Below are positions 1 through 12,300 of a DNA stretch of 64,000 nt, piece by piece. The notes beneath the pieces were generated by a model. The model had not been told where the DNA came from and did no database searches. It saw only the letters and a program-made list of their open reading frames with translations. The position numbers were made by a program, and so were the translations under genes. Source of the stretch: Parus major (taxonomy: Eukaryota > Chordata > Aves > Passeriformes > Paridae); the NCBI RefSeq assembly GCF_001522545.3, contig NC_031773.1, forward strand, positions 37,599,466 to 37,663,465, given 5' to 3'. Position 1 is the stretch's first letter; each line of letters begins with the position of its first letter.

Positions 1-837
1 ATATGACAGAGATCAAAAGTTGTAGGAATAGTAAGGGAGGAATACGCCCTCTCCTGTAAGAAAAAGTAACTTTATACTGGGAGATACTCACTGGTGTGAA
101 GGGAGGGATTTCAGAGGGCTGATGTTAGCTTGGGATTTGGTAAACAGATTTCCTGTCTCCATGGTTCTCCCCTGGCCTCTATGAAACCACAGTAATCTGA
201 AAGGAAAAATGCCTAAAAGCTCAAAGCACAATGTGGTGGAAAAGAAAGGATATTTTAGATTTTAGACTCCCTAGGCATATGCAATTTATCATTAGTAATA
301 CTACTAATATGGCTAATTTTTCGTTGCTGTTCTTAGTTTTTTCCTTTATGGAAAATTGTTAACGTAATGATTTTCTTATTGAAATGTCCCTCCAGAACGA
401 AAAAGACATGGGAATATAGTGATTTGTCTGCATTCTCATATGTTGAAAACACACAATGAAAAGGCTTTATGAAGTTAATCTATATATTTTAATGTCTCAA
501 ATGAGCTTATATAGATAAAACAAATGTCTTGTAGACATGTTCATCATTCTGTGAAAAACCTTTCTGCTTAGGGATCTAAACTTCCACCTGGTTATGGAAG
601 CAGAATGGTCCAAAGCTATCATGTTCATCAGCCTATGCAAATAATTATTAACGCGTTAGAAATACAATTTTGCTCCTCAATAAATTTTTGACCTTGCAGT
701 GCCTCAAAATGTTATGTTCATAATTCCACTGAAAAGTTCTCATAACTGTGATTATACATTCTAATGGCTTTTTAGCCAAAGTAAAATAATTTCAACTTCT
801 ACTGTGGCTCTAGAATTGACTATGCAATATTTTAAAG
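1..837. other. OTOGL intron or upstream sequence, no exon recognised
   Basis: AT-rich. I found no Cys-rich frame with splice sites. A frame at about 575-690 is open after TTCTGCTTAG but matches no known OTOGL domain. Confidence 0.5.
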
Positions 838-917
838 GGTTGAAGGATGCATGCCATACTGTCCCAAAAACATGATCCTTGATGAGGTCACACTTAGATG
901 TGTTTATCCAGAAGACT
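838..917 (+). CDS. OTOGL: OTOGL exon: end of a TIL Cys module
   Basis: The frame reads [11 protein letters not shown]..., then CVYPEDC, the typical end of a trypsin-inhibitor-like module that follows a C8 domain. The donor is T|GTAAGT at 918, and the split codon T+GC makes the last Cys with the next exon. The acceptor at 836-837 has a weak pyrimidine tract, so the 5' end could shift by a few bases (a second AG is at 844-845). This is the leftmost exon I can support. Confidence 0.75.
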
Positions 918-3900
918 GTAAGTATACTTTATTATGTTGATCTACTCTTATAAATTACTCCAGAGATCCCAGGAAAGGATGAATCTAATATAATTTTTTT
1001 TAAAATTACGTGTTTTGTCAGAACATCTTTCTGTTGAAGATTGTCTCTCTGGGACATAAACTCCATTCCCAGTCATCCAAAATACAGTTTCTGCATTCAA
1101 ATGAGTTATATTTTAATTTGAATTCTCTTATTTCTCTAATAGTGGGTTATATATAACCTTTTGTGATTATGTTATACTTGGAGCAACTATGGCTATATAA
1201 TGCTTGTGTATTACACATCTATAAGAGAGAAATCCCGAATGAAAGAAATACAACTGTGGCAAAAAGTTCAGTCTTTTCAGAGGATGACACACCACTAACA
1301 AATTCAGCTCATCTATTTCATAGTTTCTGGTGTGTGTAAAGTTGCCACATTATTTGCTTATTTTGTGGGATAAAGTATTATTTTAACATTAAAATTTAAT
1401 TTTAGTACTGTATCTTATTTTATTTTACAAATTTTGATTTAAATACATTTTGCTTGATATAAGATAGTACAAAGTCATCTCATATACTATCTTTTAAGGA
1501 GGTAATGTACTTATTTAAAATATTTTACTATTTTGGATTTACTGACTTTTTTATGGAATTGCCTTGTTGCTTCAAAATTGTCCTGCAAAATAAAGGTTTT
1601 CACCAATAATAAAGAATTAATTACTTCGTTAGCAGAGAAAATTATAAAATATTTTGAGTCATCTGAATTCCTCAAAGACATCAGCCAGCCTGGAACTATT
1701 GGCAAGATATGATTTGCTAATATTTAAATAGTATTTGAGTAGAGATAGATTTGCTACTTTTCTTTACTAATAACCCATAAAAGACAGTAAAACACACATT
1801 TTTTCTTTTAGGCATACCTGTGACACCTACAGAATCAGAAATTGGACTGAAACCTTCAGTGTTAATCTCTCACATGGGTCCTTCCACAGAGAGATTTCCT
1901 CTGACACCTTCTGTATTTGTTACTTCAGGAAATAAATCAACTCTCATCAGTGTGACAGACAAAATAACCATGAGTGCAAATACAGCTTCAAGGGGAATGA
2001 ATGTGTCAGCACAGTCCATTACAGACTTTTATTCATTGGAAGCATCTAATGCAGCCACCTATTCAACATTTTCATTACCAAGTACAGTGGAGCCTTCTGA
2101 TGTACTTCACAGCACAGCCAGCCCTACTGTCCTTTCCAAACCCATCCCTTCAGCAGATTTTCCAATTCTTCTTCAAGCCTCAGCAGTCACATCACATACT
2201 GCCCTCTCTAACACATCTATAACTTTACCCATTACAATAACAACTCCTACAACTCTGCTCAGTGCAAGTCCTGTTCCAACACATCCTGCATTATTAACAC
2301 CTGCTTCCCTAGTGGTAGTTCCATTTTCACTTGAAACATCAACCACTCAGCTAGGAGCAGTTCGACCTTCCTCAGCACTAACAGCTTTAGCTTCCAAGAT
2401 ATCTCTTGTCACTTCTGAGCTGCCTGCAGGGATTGGGAGGAGTAGGAGTCCTTCAGTAAGTCATTCTAAGGGAGCAGAAATACTCCCTGAAGTGTCTTTG
2501 TCTGCCTTGTGGGCTGACAAAGAAACTTTCACAAGACCTGTGTTTCTTCTAGGTCCACAATTGACACACAGCACTTCTGTATCTACTTTGCCTGTTAGAA
2601 CTAGGTCTAGCATTAATCAAACTGCAGTTTACCCAACACTCATTTCTGCACTGACTTCAACTGCTCCTCAAATTCCTAAGGTGACTAGATTTTCTAGCTC
2701 TGGCACAAGTGTTCCTCAATTAATCCCAGTTTCGTATTTCAGAACAGCAAAACCCTTGTCTAAAACCTCTCTGATATCATTAAATGATAGTTCTTCAGCC
2801 AGTTTTTCTCCAAAGCCATTTTCATCTTCTGTGCTAACTTCAAGGACTGTTCCCGAGCAGACATCTCCATTAAAGAAGGGCAGTATTTCTGCTGCTCTGC
2901 CAATAATGACGGTATCTTCACCTCAAGTTTTTTCTCAAATCCCTAAAAACACTTCTTCAAGTCCTTCTGCAACATGCACAGTATCTACATCAGTGTGTTC
3001 ACTGTTTACCTCCCTGAAGTCCAAAGCTATGACAGGTGTCTCTGTTGCCCCTCAAAGTTTTTATACAGTGCATTCTGGTGCTCCCACTCTTCTAGGCAAT
3101 TCAACAGTCTTTGATAGGTCTGTAGTGAGTAAAGCCTCAACAGAAAATAAGCATATAATGCACACTGATTTCTTTTCATTGTCATCCATTTCTAAAAAGC
3201 CAATGAAATCCATTATGTCTACACACTTCCTCCTCAGAACATTTGTATTACCTTTAAATGTTACATCAATAACTGCTTCAGAACTTACAGAGTACCCAAA
3301 AAGTTCAGATACAGAATTGAAAACTGACTCTGTGGCTCAAAGTTCAGGTACTTTCATTTCTAAAGATCCTTCTTTTACAAGGTCATTATCTTTATTTACA
3401 ACCTTGTTATCAACATCAGTACCATCTTATGTGACATCTCAGGCTACAAGTCCTTTATTGATTCCCACAGTCAGTAGCACATCATCACTGACACAAAATG
3501 TAAGTGCTACCCAAGCATCAGTTTCATCTCTAGATACACAAGAAACTTCAAAAATTCCAATTCTAGACATTGCAACTTCTGTGGATTTCTCTAAATTCAC
3601 CTTAAAAATAAGTCTCTCTACCAACTTTTCAGCACCACTAAAAACATCCATTGTAATGCCCTCTTTACTAATGCCTACTGCCTCTGAAATCACTTTAGAA
3701 AGCCAGCCCTCTATGCCTTCACCTCCTCCTAAGATCACTCATATCTCTAATGTTTCTCTAGGAAAACAGAGTTCTTCAGTAAGTTCTTCAGAAGAAGATG
3801 GAACAGTATCAGCCATACCAGCTGGAATCATCACTCAATCCACTACACCAATGGTCACGAACGCAACAGTGAATGCTACATCCTCAAAAGCACCTTATCT

Positions 3901-6265
3901 TTTTGCAAAAATACTACCTAGTTCTTCTGCCAGTTTATTAGTTTCTTCAGGCACTACCCTAGCCTCTAGAATTACTACAAAAACCACTGATTCTTTTGTT
4001 GTCAATCTGGATTTTTATATGGCTTCAGCTTCAGTTCCTACCATCATAGAAACACACAAATCTGTATTTACAAGTGCAGTAACTCAAGCTTCACAGAGCA
4101 CTAGAGAAACTCCAAAGACTGATATAATGAAAACAACTAGTACTACAAGTCCACTGTCACAGATGAAGAGTACCTCATACATAGCATCAGAAGTTAAATA
4201 CACAACTTCATTTGAAAAAACTGTGGATATTTCAGAAGATGGTCAGACTTCACATGAAGAAAAAAATGCTACAGAGACAACCACAAAATCTTCCTCTCCT
4301 TATTTGCCAGTAACTGCAGTTCAGAGTCTGCTTTTTTCAAGAAATACAACCTCAGTAAAAAATATCTCCCTATCTGGAGTCCTGGATGTAATGACATCAG
4401 ATAGGTCCAAAATCCCAACACAGAAACCCATTACACCTTATTTTAGTGTAACAGAGGCTGCAGAGCTGCAAACCAGAGCTGTAATAGATTTATCTCATTC
4501 TAGTGGTGGAATGGCTCTGCCTTCCTCTTCAGAAACAACAGCTGTAGCTGACAAGGCTTACTTTGGAACAATGATGCATACACTGATATCTACATCTTCT
4601 GAGTGTGTGGTATGACCAGTCTTACTTTCCTCTGTATGTTAAAATATATATTAATTTTCAGTCCATTCTGTTATTGTATATATATATCATGCCAGAGATT
4701 TAATATTGTTAATATTTTCTATTTAATTTACTTGTTTTAAAATTCTCAGTTACTCTTAGAGGATAGTTTTGTTGCTGCTCTTACACTGCCCCGATATATT
4801 CTGCAACTTAGACTTACTGCTCTGAAAAAAACTGGCTTTAAAGCTGCGTGAGTTTTCTAGATAGCTAAATATATTTCTGAGGTGCAGAAAAAGCCATAAT
4901 CCTTGGAATTTTGATGTTTCTGCATAATCTTATCCCGGGTTTCCTTTTTCCATTTGCTTCTTTGTCATAGGGTTTAAAATGATGGGAATGCATGATTTTG
5001 TGTTTCTTAAAATGCTTCAGATTAGAACTGATTCTAACATGTTCCCCCAATGCATAATGCTTTACATAGAGTGCTCCACCAAAGCTGGATGGAACAGGAA
5101 GGGTGTGGGTGAATGGACGTGCACCATTGTCACTGGTTACAGCCACACATATGCAAGTCATTCCAAAATAACTGATGGGGGACAGGCAGATGTGCTGATT
5201 CAGAGCTGGGGGATGGACAAGTAATTACTTCACAGGGCCAATGAAGTTAAAGTTGACTCTGATTGTTTTTTCCTTATATGGCAGCCAAGATACCTCGAAC
5301 CTGTTGACAAATGTAGCCAGTATGTATGTGTTAATATGGGTTGGATGTTATACAATCTTTCAAGGAACTGCCCAAAGGATGTGGAGAAGCCAGATTGTGG
5401 TTTTAGAGGAATGCCTGTTCAAGTTAACACTGATAGCTGTTGTCCAGAATGGGAATGTCCCTGTAAGTCACTCTTTTATTTTTAATTAAAATCTGGAGTC
5501 TTGATCTGTAAATGTCAAGTAATAAGTTAAATGGTTATTACAACGGGAATTGTAATAATGGTTAATGGTTAAATACTGGAATGAAATTAAAAGAGCTAGT
5601 CTTCAGCAAAGCTGAGTGAAATATACTGAACATTTTGGTACCTTTGAATTGACATCCTGGAGAATCAAAAATATTTTTTTTTAAGTGAAAACATTGAAAT
5701 AACATCTGCAGCATGAACACCAATATTTTTCAGCTGAGACCTTTCAGAATTTTTATCAGTAGTAGTGTTAAAATTTCAACATTTTATGAAGAAAAAGAAA
5801 TTAAATACTAGCATTTCTGAAAAACAGAATCCTCATATTTCATTTAGCTCTAATTGCAGTTTTTATTTATGCTTAGAAACTGCAGAAACTGGCGAATAAG
5901 CCTGCCAGGGAAAAAAAAAGGCTAAAGAGAAGCCATATTTAAAACCTTGCACCATCAATGAAACCAGTATTGCACTTGTCATTTTTTTCAAGATAAGACA
6001 GATAAGTCCCTTGTCACTATCTGAAAAAAAAAATAATAAAATATATATATATATATATGTATTTATGCATGTATTTTGTTTCACATTGTGCATATTCACT
6101 ACTTTGCATGCAAAATATTGATTTAAGTGAAATTTTTCACCAGTTTAAACATTGTCCCCTACCCTGGGCACACAGAAGCAGTTTAAGGTATTTCCACTTA
6201 GTAACCAACCTAAGCACTTTGGCATATGGCTCAATATGTTGTCTGCAGAACAAGGTCATGCATCC

Positions 6266-6330
<65 letters not shown>

Positions 6331-9300
6331 ATCTATCTATCTACCTACAAAAGCAAATAATGCTAGAACTGGAAGTTTTTATAAATGCCCTGTATTCAGT
6401 TTTGTGGTAACCTCATTAAATGACAGTTCTTTTTTAGGTCAGTGTTCTGTACTGTCTGAACTGAGTATTATTACGTTTGATGGAAATAACATAGCCCTCT
6501 GTAATATGGCTTCCTATGTTCTAGTCAAGTTACCAGGAGAAATTATTGTTGCTCATATTGAAAAATGTCCTGCTAATCAGGTAAGGTTCTTTCATTTATG
6601 CAATAATTATAATTGTTCCTTGAATTCTTTTGTTATAGGTGTGAAATTATGCAAAAATATGTCAACTAGAACTTATATATAAAAGCCACACTCAATGAAA
6701 AATACCAAGTTATTTAATATTCAAGAAGCATGTTTAATAGTACTGTCTAGATGAAATAATTTTATCTTGAGCAAAATAGTAATTGTATTATAAGGAAATT
6801 CAAATGTATGTTCCTTTTAAATTATCAGAGGTGATACAACTTCTCAATATGCATGTCTCCTTTCAGGCTCTCCACACAGAAACGTTCCTGTAGCTTTGAA
6901 TTTATAATTTATAATATAGTCAAAATAGTAAAATATTTTTAATAGTCACAAAATATATTTTGTAGTTATTTTAGGAGAATATTGATGACTTTGTGATGAG
7001 TTGTTCTTTGTAGTTGTCTAACTCTCTGTATTGTCTACAGAGAGGATCCAACCACTTTATTTTTAGATTGCCAGTTTAGGTCAGATCAGTCTTATTCTTA
7101 GAGTGTGTACATACATTTCCTTTGCATTGGCCATAGTCCTACTTTATGCTGGTCTTGGGCAACTGGATTGAGTCCATCTTCAGTTTGTGGATAATCCAGT
7201 CAGCGATGAGGGGCTTCACAGGCTTCTTTCCTTCCCACCTCTTATTTACTCTCACAGGGAAACTGTACACTTGAACTTCAAGACTGTTAAAGGCGATAGT
7301 CTTGCACTGTTTTAGATGCTTTCTATTAAATTGCTTTCTTGTTTCCTGGTTGCAGTCTAGGGGTGGGAATACAGCATGCAAGAGCAGATGAGCTTTAGGC
7401 ATCTGTAGTTTTAGTTCTTTAAGAAATATAGTTCAAAAGGATATGATATTTCAGCATATGTATTAAATTAGCTGGAAAGCGTGTGTTTTTTATTATTTAT
7501 AAGGAATATATTAAATTAGTTTAATTATTTAGCTGATTGTAGAAGAACATTAAAGACAAAGAAAATAGTAACTTATTTTTGCTAAGTAAAAATGCTGCTG
7601 ATTAGTATTGCACTTCTAATTTTTTTTAATGTTTTCCAGAGTGCAAATTCAATAAGAAAACTAGTAAGTACTTGCTTATTTTGCTGTTTTTAAAATGCAT
7701 TAGTATTAAAATAAATTATTTAATTAATATAAAATATTCCAATAGCTCTGGCACTGAATTAGAAAAATAATAGTAACTAAATTTTCTTGTCATTTTTCTT
7801 TCAAGGTGCCACCTGCAAACACTTCAGGGCTCTGTTTTAAGAAATTAAATGTCACAACACACACTTGTCAAATACTTATCAATCGTTTAGCAAGAAAAGT
7901 AAGTATATATCAACAGTACGTGTACTCTTAAAAAATAACTGGAGAGCTATTTTGTTGTATAATGTGATAAATCAGATTTCAAATAAAACACTACAGGATT
8001 AAGATTATTTTTGCAGATCCTGTTCCAAATAATTCATGGTATGCTGGAGGCAAAACAAGCAGTTTACATTTCTGGTACTATGCTTCACTTAAATGTACTT
8101 TTTCCAAAATGGCACTTAGAAGTTGTTTTGAGATTTTAATGAAGCTGCAAAAGCAGTTATGCCTGAGACTAAACTTCCAGAACATGAGATGTGGTAAATA
8201 AACTACTTTCCTTCCTAGTGAGTGACAAGTCAGAACAGATGTCTTTGAATAATTGAAATGAGGTTTTGTTTCATCATACAATATGTGATAAATAAGATTT
8301 ATTCTTTCCCTAATTAGAAAATATTTTTTTCCTTATACCTACCTCATTTGCATTTGGAAGTGACATGGGTGGGAAGCTCTCTAATTTAAGCACTGTGACT
8401 TTTATATGTAGCAGAGGCTGTGAAAAAAAAGTCTTTTGTTGTAAAATAGGACTACATATAAAATACATCATTGCAATCTGGCTTTACCCGTAAAATGTGT
8501 TTGGTTTATTTTAGGTAGTCGTGGATTCTGTAATCCAGCCATTACCATTTTCAAAAGAAGGACTGAGTATTCAGGATACTGGTGCAATGTATGTTGTTAA
8601 TACCCCAGCTGGTATTAGCATCAAGTGGGCTCATGTCACAGGCATCATAGATATACAGTACGGATTGCACTCTAACACAACGAGGGAGACAGAAGGACTT
8701 TGTGGTGAGGCTATGGCGGCAAGTTTGTTCTTGTTCAATAATTTCCCAACTGAAATCTGCAACTCCCTTTTGTGTCTGTGACCAGCTGTCCCTGTAGCTC
8801 TTGCTGTGACCCTCATTCGCTCTGTGAGGGCCTGTGAAATACTAATAATTGATTAGTAAATTAATCATTCCGTTTGAAAGCACGGTGTGCTAATAACGTA
8901 CTTTGCAGAACAAGTAGTGATCATCACATCGTATCTAAATAACTTTAAAAAAAATTACTTTTTTTTTTTTTTTTTACTTATTTCTGCCTGTTTTAAAAGT
9001 TTTGCTGAAGCCAAGTAAAGAAAAAGAAAATTTTTAATGAAGGAGTGGCTGCTAAAGATGTTCAGGTAGTAATAGTGTATTTCAGTGATTACAGAGAAAA
9101 GAATAACTGTCTGATGTTAGCAGGAGCAGCTTATTGCTATGAAAATACTGACAAAAGCTGTATCTTGGGAAGGGTCCAAGTCTTGTGAGGACAGTGAATT
9201 AAGAATCTGAATTTAGATCTCTTGAGTCTGGGTCTAGGGTCCAAAACTGTGCTGAGGTATCTCAGTCTAGAATTACAGTGACAGTAAATGTAGTTTTCAT

Positions 9301-12300
9301 TTTCAAGCTTCCTTAAGCCTTTTTATAACTTTACTAGTATGAATAATATGGAAAGTGTAAGCAGGTGATTTAAAATAACTTCAATTTTATTATAAATGTT
9401 CATTTTCTGGTGGTTTGTAATTTTACATAATCTACTTCATATTAAAAAATAAAATTCTTACAATCTTTTAAACTTCTTTTAGTTTTAAAAGCAAAAGGGG
9501 CAATTCAAATATGCTTTAAGTATAAATTTAAGCAAATCAAGTCTTTAAAATCAATTGCTGTCTTCTGCTTGAACAAAAGGAAAGTTCTAAATCTAGCGAG
9601 AGAAAGTGAAGGCTGGCCCTGCATCTTCCCAGTATCATACCATCTTCTCTATGCATGCTGAATGAGTGGGACAAGACAAGGTCAAATGCAGGAAGAATTA
9701 TAGAATAGTTCCTCTTTGTGTCATGAGAAGATAAAAAGAGGAAGACTATGCAGACAAATCCAAACTTAGCTTAAAATGTTGCACCACCTGATATTTTGCA
9801 GTAAAGTCTGAAGTTTTCTTTCCTGCCTCTTTCCTGTTGTCTGCTGTTTGTTCCTGTCTGGGCTTCTGCAATCCTCTTCCTCTCATACTACAGAAAGTTG
9901 TGGCACTATGTGGTAAATTTGCTTTATTTTTAAAGTTGTATTGATTCAGCTCTGTAGCATGGCCTTACAAATTCTAGTGGCAGCAGCTTGTGATCTGCAG
10001 CAAGAAGCAGAAGAGTTAAGAATACTGGGAAGTGGTGCTACTGTGAAATGCTTTGTGTTTAAATGCCATCTTCTGTATTTCTCTATGCTGTCTGAAGGAA
10101 TAATAGCCTGCCACACCAAGCTGGTCCAGTTCTAACAAAGGACCCTGGAGAACATCAGACTGCAGGGCTGAAAACACAAGGGCAAGGGTTTAGGGTGTGC
10201 TTAACAGTGCAGAACTTTGCCTGATCTGTTCCTGAGATGTAAAGCTAGTATGAAGGTTAAAGTTTTGGCTTTACTCACTTGTTATGTGCTTAAAGAGATC
10301 ATGTATTTTCATTGATGAATCGATAGAAAAATGAATTCAGGTAGACAATGAATGCTAAGGTTCTGGGAACGTTGTTTTTTAGAGTGGTTTTGTATTAATA
10401 ACTTGAGTAAGAACAATATTTTAGATAGATAAAGCAATTTGTTCATCAAAAGATTCTTTTTATAACTTCTGGCACTTAGAATGTTCAATTAAACCTCAAT
10501 ACAGTGTGAAATCATAGGTGACGAGCAATTAATTTCAAAACCATCTACTGTTACTCCCAAGGAGCTGACTGCCATTCAGTAGAATGAGATCAGAATCTAG
10601 TGCCATGTCAGTGAATTTGATATCCCCAACAGCGCATTTTGGTAGCAGTTTTTCTCAAAAGTTAATTGTTGTGAAGGGTACAATGAGTGGTATTGTATGA
10701 TGTACTTGTTTTACTGAGCTGCTGAGCTGAGAACTAAAATCACTCAGTGGAAATACAGCTGCTTTGGTTTATAAACTCAGGTGACTAAGTTTCACAGGTC
10801 AGCCTGGTGCAGTGTTGATCATAACTTATCAAGTGTGCTTTTCTTTCCCAAGTGAAGGTATGTTTGTCTGTGCTTTGAATATGATGCTCTGTCTCCAGGG
10901 GTGTGTAATGGAGATCCTAGTGATGACCTGAAAATGCAAAATATGACCATAATTACAAATATGGAGGAAATTGAAATGTTCATTAAGAGTTGGGAAATTG
11001 AGAAATCGCTTGATGTAACAACCAGGAGGCCAGTAAGAAACTGTACTGAAGATAATTGCACATACTGTATGGAGCTATTAAACAGAAGCATTTTCATCCC
11101 TTGTCACAAGAAAGTGAGTATGAGGATCAGAAAAATTGCAGGACCAAATCAAATAATAGTTGTATAATTAAGAAAAGAGTGACTGATACATGCACATTTT
11201 TCATGTTTTGCTTATTTTTATGATTTCACAATGAAATATGTGGCTTTAATACCCCTGTCATGTTGTCCATTGTGAACACATATCTATATAGATCCCTGTG
11301 CTCTTATGCTGTTTTTTGAAATTACTTAATGGGCATTTCTCAAAAGTGAGACACTGGATCATCATGTCAAGATAAACACGTTCCAGAGGTGTTATTTTAT
11401 TAAATGCTTGACATGGATCACTAGAACAGAAAGCCTCATGCTTCTGCTGCACACAATAGAGATTCATGCAGTTGCAGTCTTATTGGACTTAAGAAATTTA
11501 CAGTTAAATTTTTTTGTCATAGTCAATATTATGTTGTAGCATTTCTTACAGAAATCATTATAATTTTTTTCTACATACTCTACTTTCTAGTGGGGATATA
11601 GCTGTAGCATGCACCTCTAGAGGTTGGTAGACCTCTATAGGTCACTAGAAGTGGGCAGTGCAGCACAGCTGCTTTCCAGAACAGAAAATGAGGAAGCCCC
11701 CAATCTCTGAGGTCTAACTGACTTTCTCAACTTAATTAAAAAGAAAAAGGATTAATTGCTCAAGTGACCCTTTCTTTCTGCGAAATAGAGGTGTTCAGAT
11801 TCCTGATTCACTTCTTGTTCTGCCTTTTCACCCTTTGTTTTTATTTTGTATGCTCCAATTTTCATCACAGACAGATGTTTTTAAAAGTATTACATGCAGC
11901 TGAGTCTCTTCTTTCAAATTCCTAAGACTTCTCCTCATTTCCTGAGGTAGAATAAAAATGAAGGGAGTTCTTCCAAAAGGAAGGAACTAAAGTAGTTTCT
12001 TTATATACAAAAATTAATAGATATTTGCCACAGAAACTTAGTGTGAGGGAGCAGTGGTAAGCAGTTTGGAATCAAGAAGATAGAGCAGCACCAGGGAGTA
12101 GTAGGATGCTTTGCATAATTGTTTTGACATTTCTTATTTTAGAATAATTTAAGGAAATCTGAAGAGTCATAATACCTACTGCATATATATTCCCAGGAGA
12201 GCTCTGATAGTGCATTTTTTACTTTTATACTTTTTATAGCAAAAACTCATCAAGGCTTTCCAGTGGTTGCTTCATCCATTATGACATTTGGTTTTTTTCA

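Larger units (their letters stand above)
4610..8514 (+). other. OTOGL: OTOGL introns around the VWD exons
   Basis: Introns at 4610-5284, 5463-6437, 6581-7639, 7664-7805 and 7899-8514. They hold an AT run (6038-6058), a TCTA microsatellite (6265-6345) and an unexplained minus-strand open frame (7139-7402); otherwise nothing recognised. Confidence 0.75.

Noticed and set aside
575..695. Open frame after TTCTGCTTAG, possible upstream OTOGL exon
   Set aside because: No family motif, no convincing donor, and the next exon needs Cys-rich sequence before it.
3439..3738. 99-codon minus-strand frame within the mucin-like exon
   Set aside because: Shadow of the biased Ser/Thr codons on the opposite strand.
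4865..5224. Overlapping open frames on both strands between the mucin-like exon and the next exon
   Set aside because: Intronic, no Cys-rich pattern and no phase-compatible splice sites.
6057..6410. 117-codon open frame
   Set aside because: Created by translating the TCTA microsatellite (repeated YLSI units).
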